Shown here: piece by piece, positions 63,171-64,000 of the stretch
Numbering within the stretch: the first letter of the stretch is position 1
Layout: every line of letters begins with the position of its first letter
From: Phymatolithon calcareum
Taxonomy: Eukaryota; Rhodophyta; Florideophyceae; Hapalidiales
Direction of reading: 5' to 3'
DNA: 64,000 nucleotides
Assembly: GCA_977006965.1 (NCBI GenBank)
Contig: OZ345374.1
Location: forward strand, 310,001 to 374,000
Position numbers and translations under genes: made by a program
The notes under the pieces: generated by a model
The model's input: only the letters and a program-made list of their open reading frames with translations
Told to the model about the DNA's origin: nothing
Database searches by the model: none

Positions 63171-64000
63171 GCATGATGCATTGCAACTGCGCGCCACTCT
63201 AGTCTTGGGCTCCACCACCAACTATGATACGATAGCAACCAGCTCATGATCGTATAGCTGCGAGGCGCTATGGTGCGACCGCTGAGTTTCTGGCAGAGAT
63301 CGAGTGTGACTGCGTGAAATCTGCGGCACAGTCGAGGTGTCTCGGCGAAATTCGAGCAGAGGATGTTCAGTGTCTATTATTACGCACGTGAGAAGGAACT
63401 ACGTAATTTACCGGCGATCTCGTGCAGCACACGGCGTCCACCGGCGCCGTGTGCGTAAGAGGTGATACATGATGTTCCGTGCCTTTTCGATGCGTCAAGG
63501 CACTTGGGAAAATTGTCGTTGATATCGCGGAGCGACAGGGCCATGTTCTTCCATGGGCCTTGTAGAATTGGGCTTTTGTAAATGCGGTCGGATGGTAATC
63601 TGGCGACAGCTGAAGCATAGACGACTTCAATCATCAATGTAATCGGCACATGCTTTCCACGTACTCCTGTGAGCTCCGGATCGAGCAATTCGGTGTCTCA
63701 CCGCGGATCGCGCACCTCAGCTCGATAATATGGAAAAGGACGAGTCCCTGTATTAGGGACCAGGCGATTTACTAGAATGAACAAGTTCCGAAAGCTGCTT
63801 CCGTACAGTCTTAGGAGTGTTATTACTGAGGGCTTTTTTAAAAATAAATTACTAAACAGTTGCTTCAAAAATCACAGAAGCTCGTCCTCTCCACTCTCGC
63901 ATTTTTGGCAAAAATACAAACTCCTCTTGCCTGTCTGCAGCCAAATATTTATCCCACGAGTTGTGCTCATGCAGCGCAGCACGCTCTCGGTCCTTATGGA
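63171..64000. other. right edge, no sure gene
   Basis: Two overlapping minus-strand frames (63367-63630, 63380-63688) show no motif. A plus frame is open from ATG 63778 through the right edge (74 codons, MNKFRKLLPYSLRSVITEGF start); it may be a gene start or chance. GGGCTTTTTTAAAAATAAA at ~63831 recalls the string at 36.04 kb. Confidence 0.35.

Overview
This is nuclear DNA of a photosynthetic eukaryote, most likely a mesophilic red alga. The main evidence is a PsbQ-like photosystem II protein with a bipartite plastid/thylakoid (twin-arginine) targeting sequence. Other support comes from typical eukaryotic genes (ASPM, SKA1, EME1, TSEN34, NF-X1, glucosidase II beta), few and short GT-AG introns (88-150 nt where I can place them), and a tRNA gene carrying an insertion at a non-canonical site, which is known from red algae such as Cyanidioschyzon. 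I cannot name the species.

Layout. 1-1.4 kb: 3' part of an NF-X1 type zinc-finger/R3H gene. 1.4-10.4 kb: gene-poor, with a tRNA-Ala with a D-arm insertion, a broken Sel1-repeat gene, an unrecognised two-exon gene, and a stack of DNA transposons nested three deep. 10.4-11.5 kb: malonyl-CoA decarboxylase. 11.6-14.9 kb: a third Harbinger-like element and a large inverted-repeat block full of a CGAAAGTTTCG-type motif. 15.2-22.3 kb: dense genes (PsbQ-like, ATP synthase g-like, BASS-family transporter, GT25-like glycosyltransferase, EME1). 22.7-24.0 kb: dead LINE. 24.2-34.7 kb: ASPM (2151 aa), aspartate-semialdehyde dehydrogenase, SANT-domain co-repressor-like protein. 35-42 kb and 44-47.6 kb: transposon graveyard (LINE, piggyBac, gypsy relics) with a set of near-perfect, spacerless palindromes. 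42.3-44.2 kb: glucosidase II beta and a small membrane protein. 47.6-62.6 kb: homogentisate dioxygenase, three BAR-like paralogues, SKA1, thiamin pyrophosphokinase, a ketopantoate-reductase-like protein and TSEN34. 62.6-64 kb: foldback repeats.

Functional threads. ASPM and SKA1 both act on mitotic spindle microtubules, and EME1 resolves recombination intermediates. TSEN34 is a catalytic subunit of tRNA-splicing endonuclease, in the same window as a tRNA that needs non-canonical splicing. The plastid/metabolic genes (PsbQ-like, BASS, ASADH, TPK, MCD, HGD) are unrelated housekeeping functions; nothing suggests operon-like coupling. Several introns sit at the extreme ends of genes (first exons of 10 and 18 nt, last exon of 49 nt), so single-ORF gene models here are often wrong at one end. 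All calls rest on reading the sequence; no database search was run.
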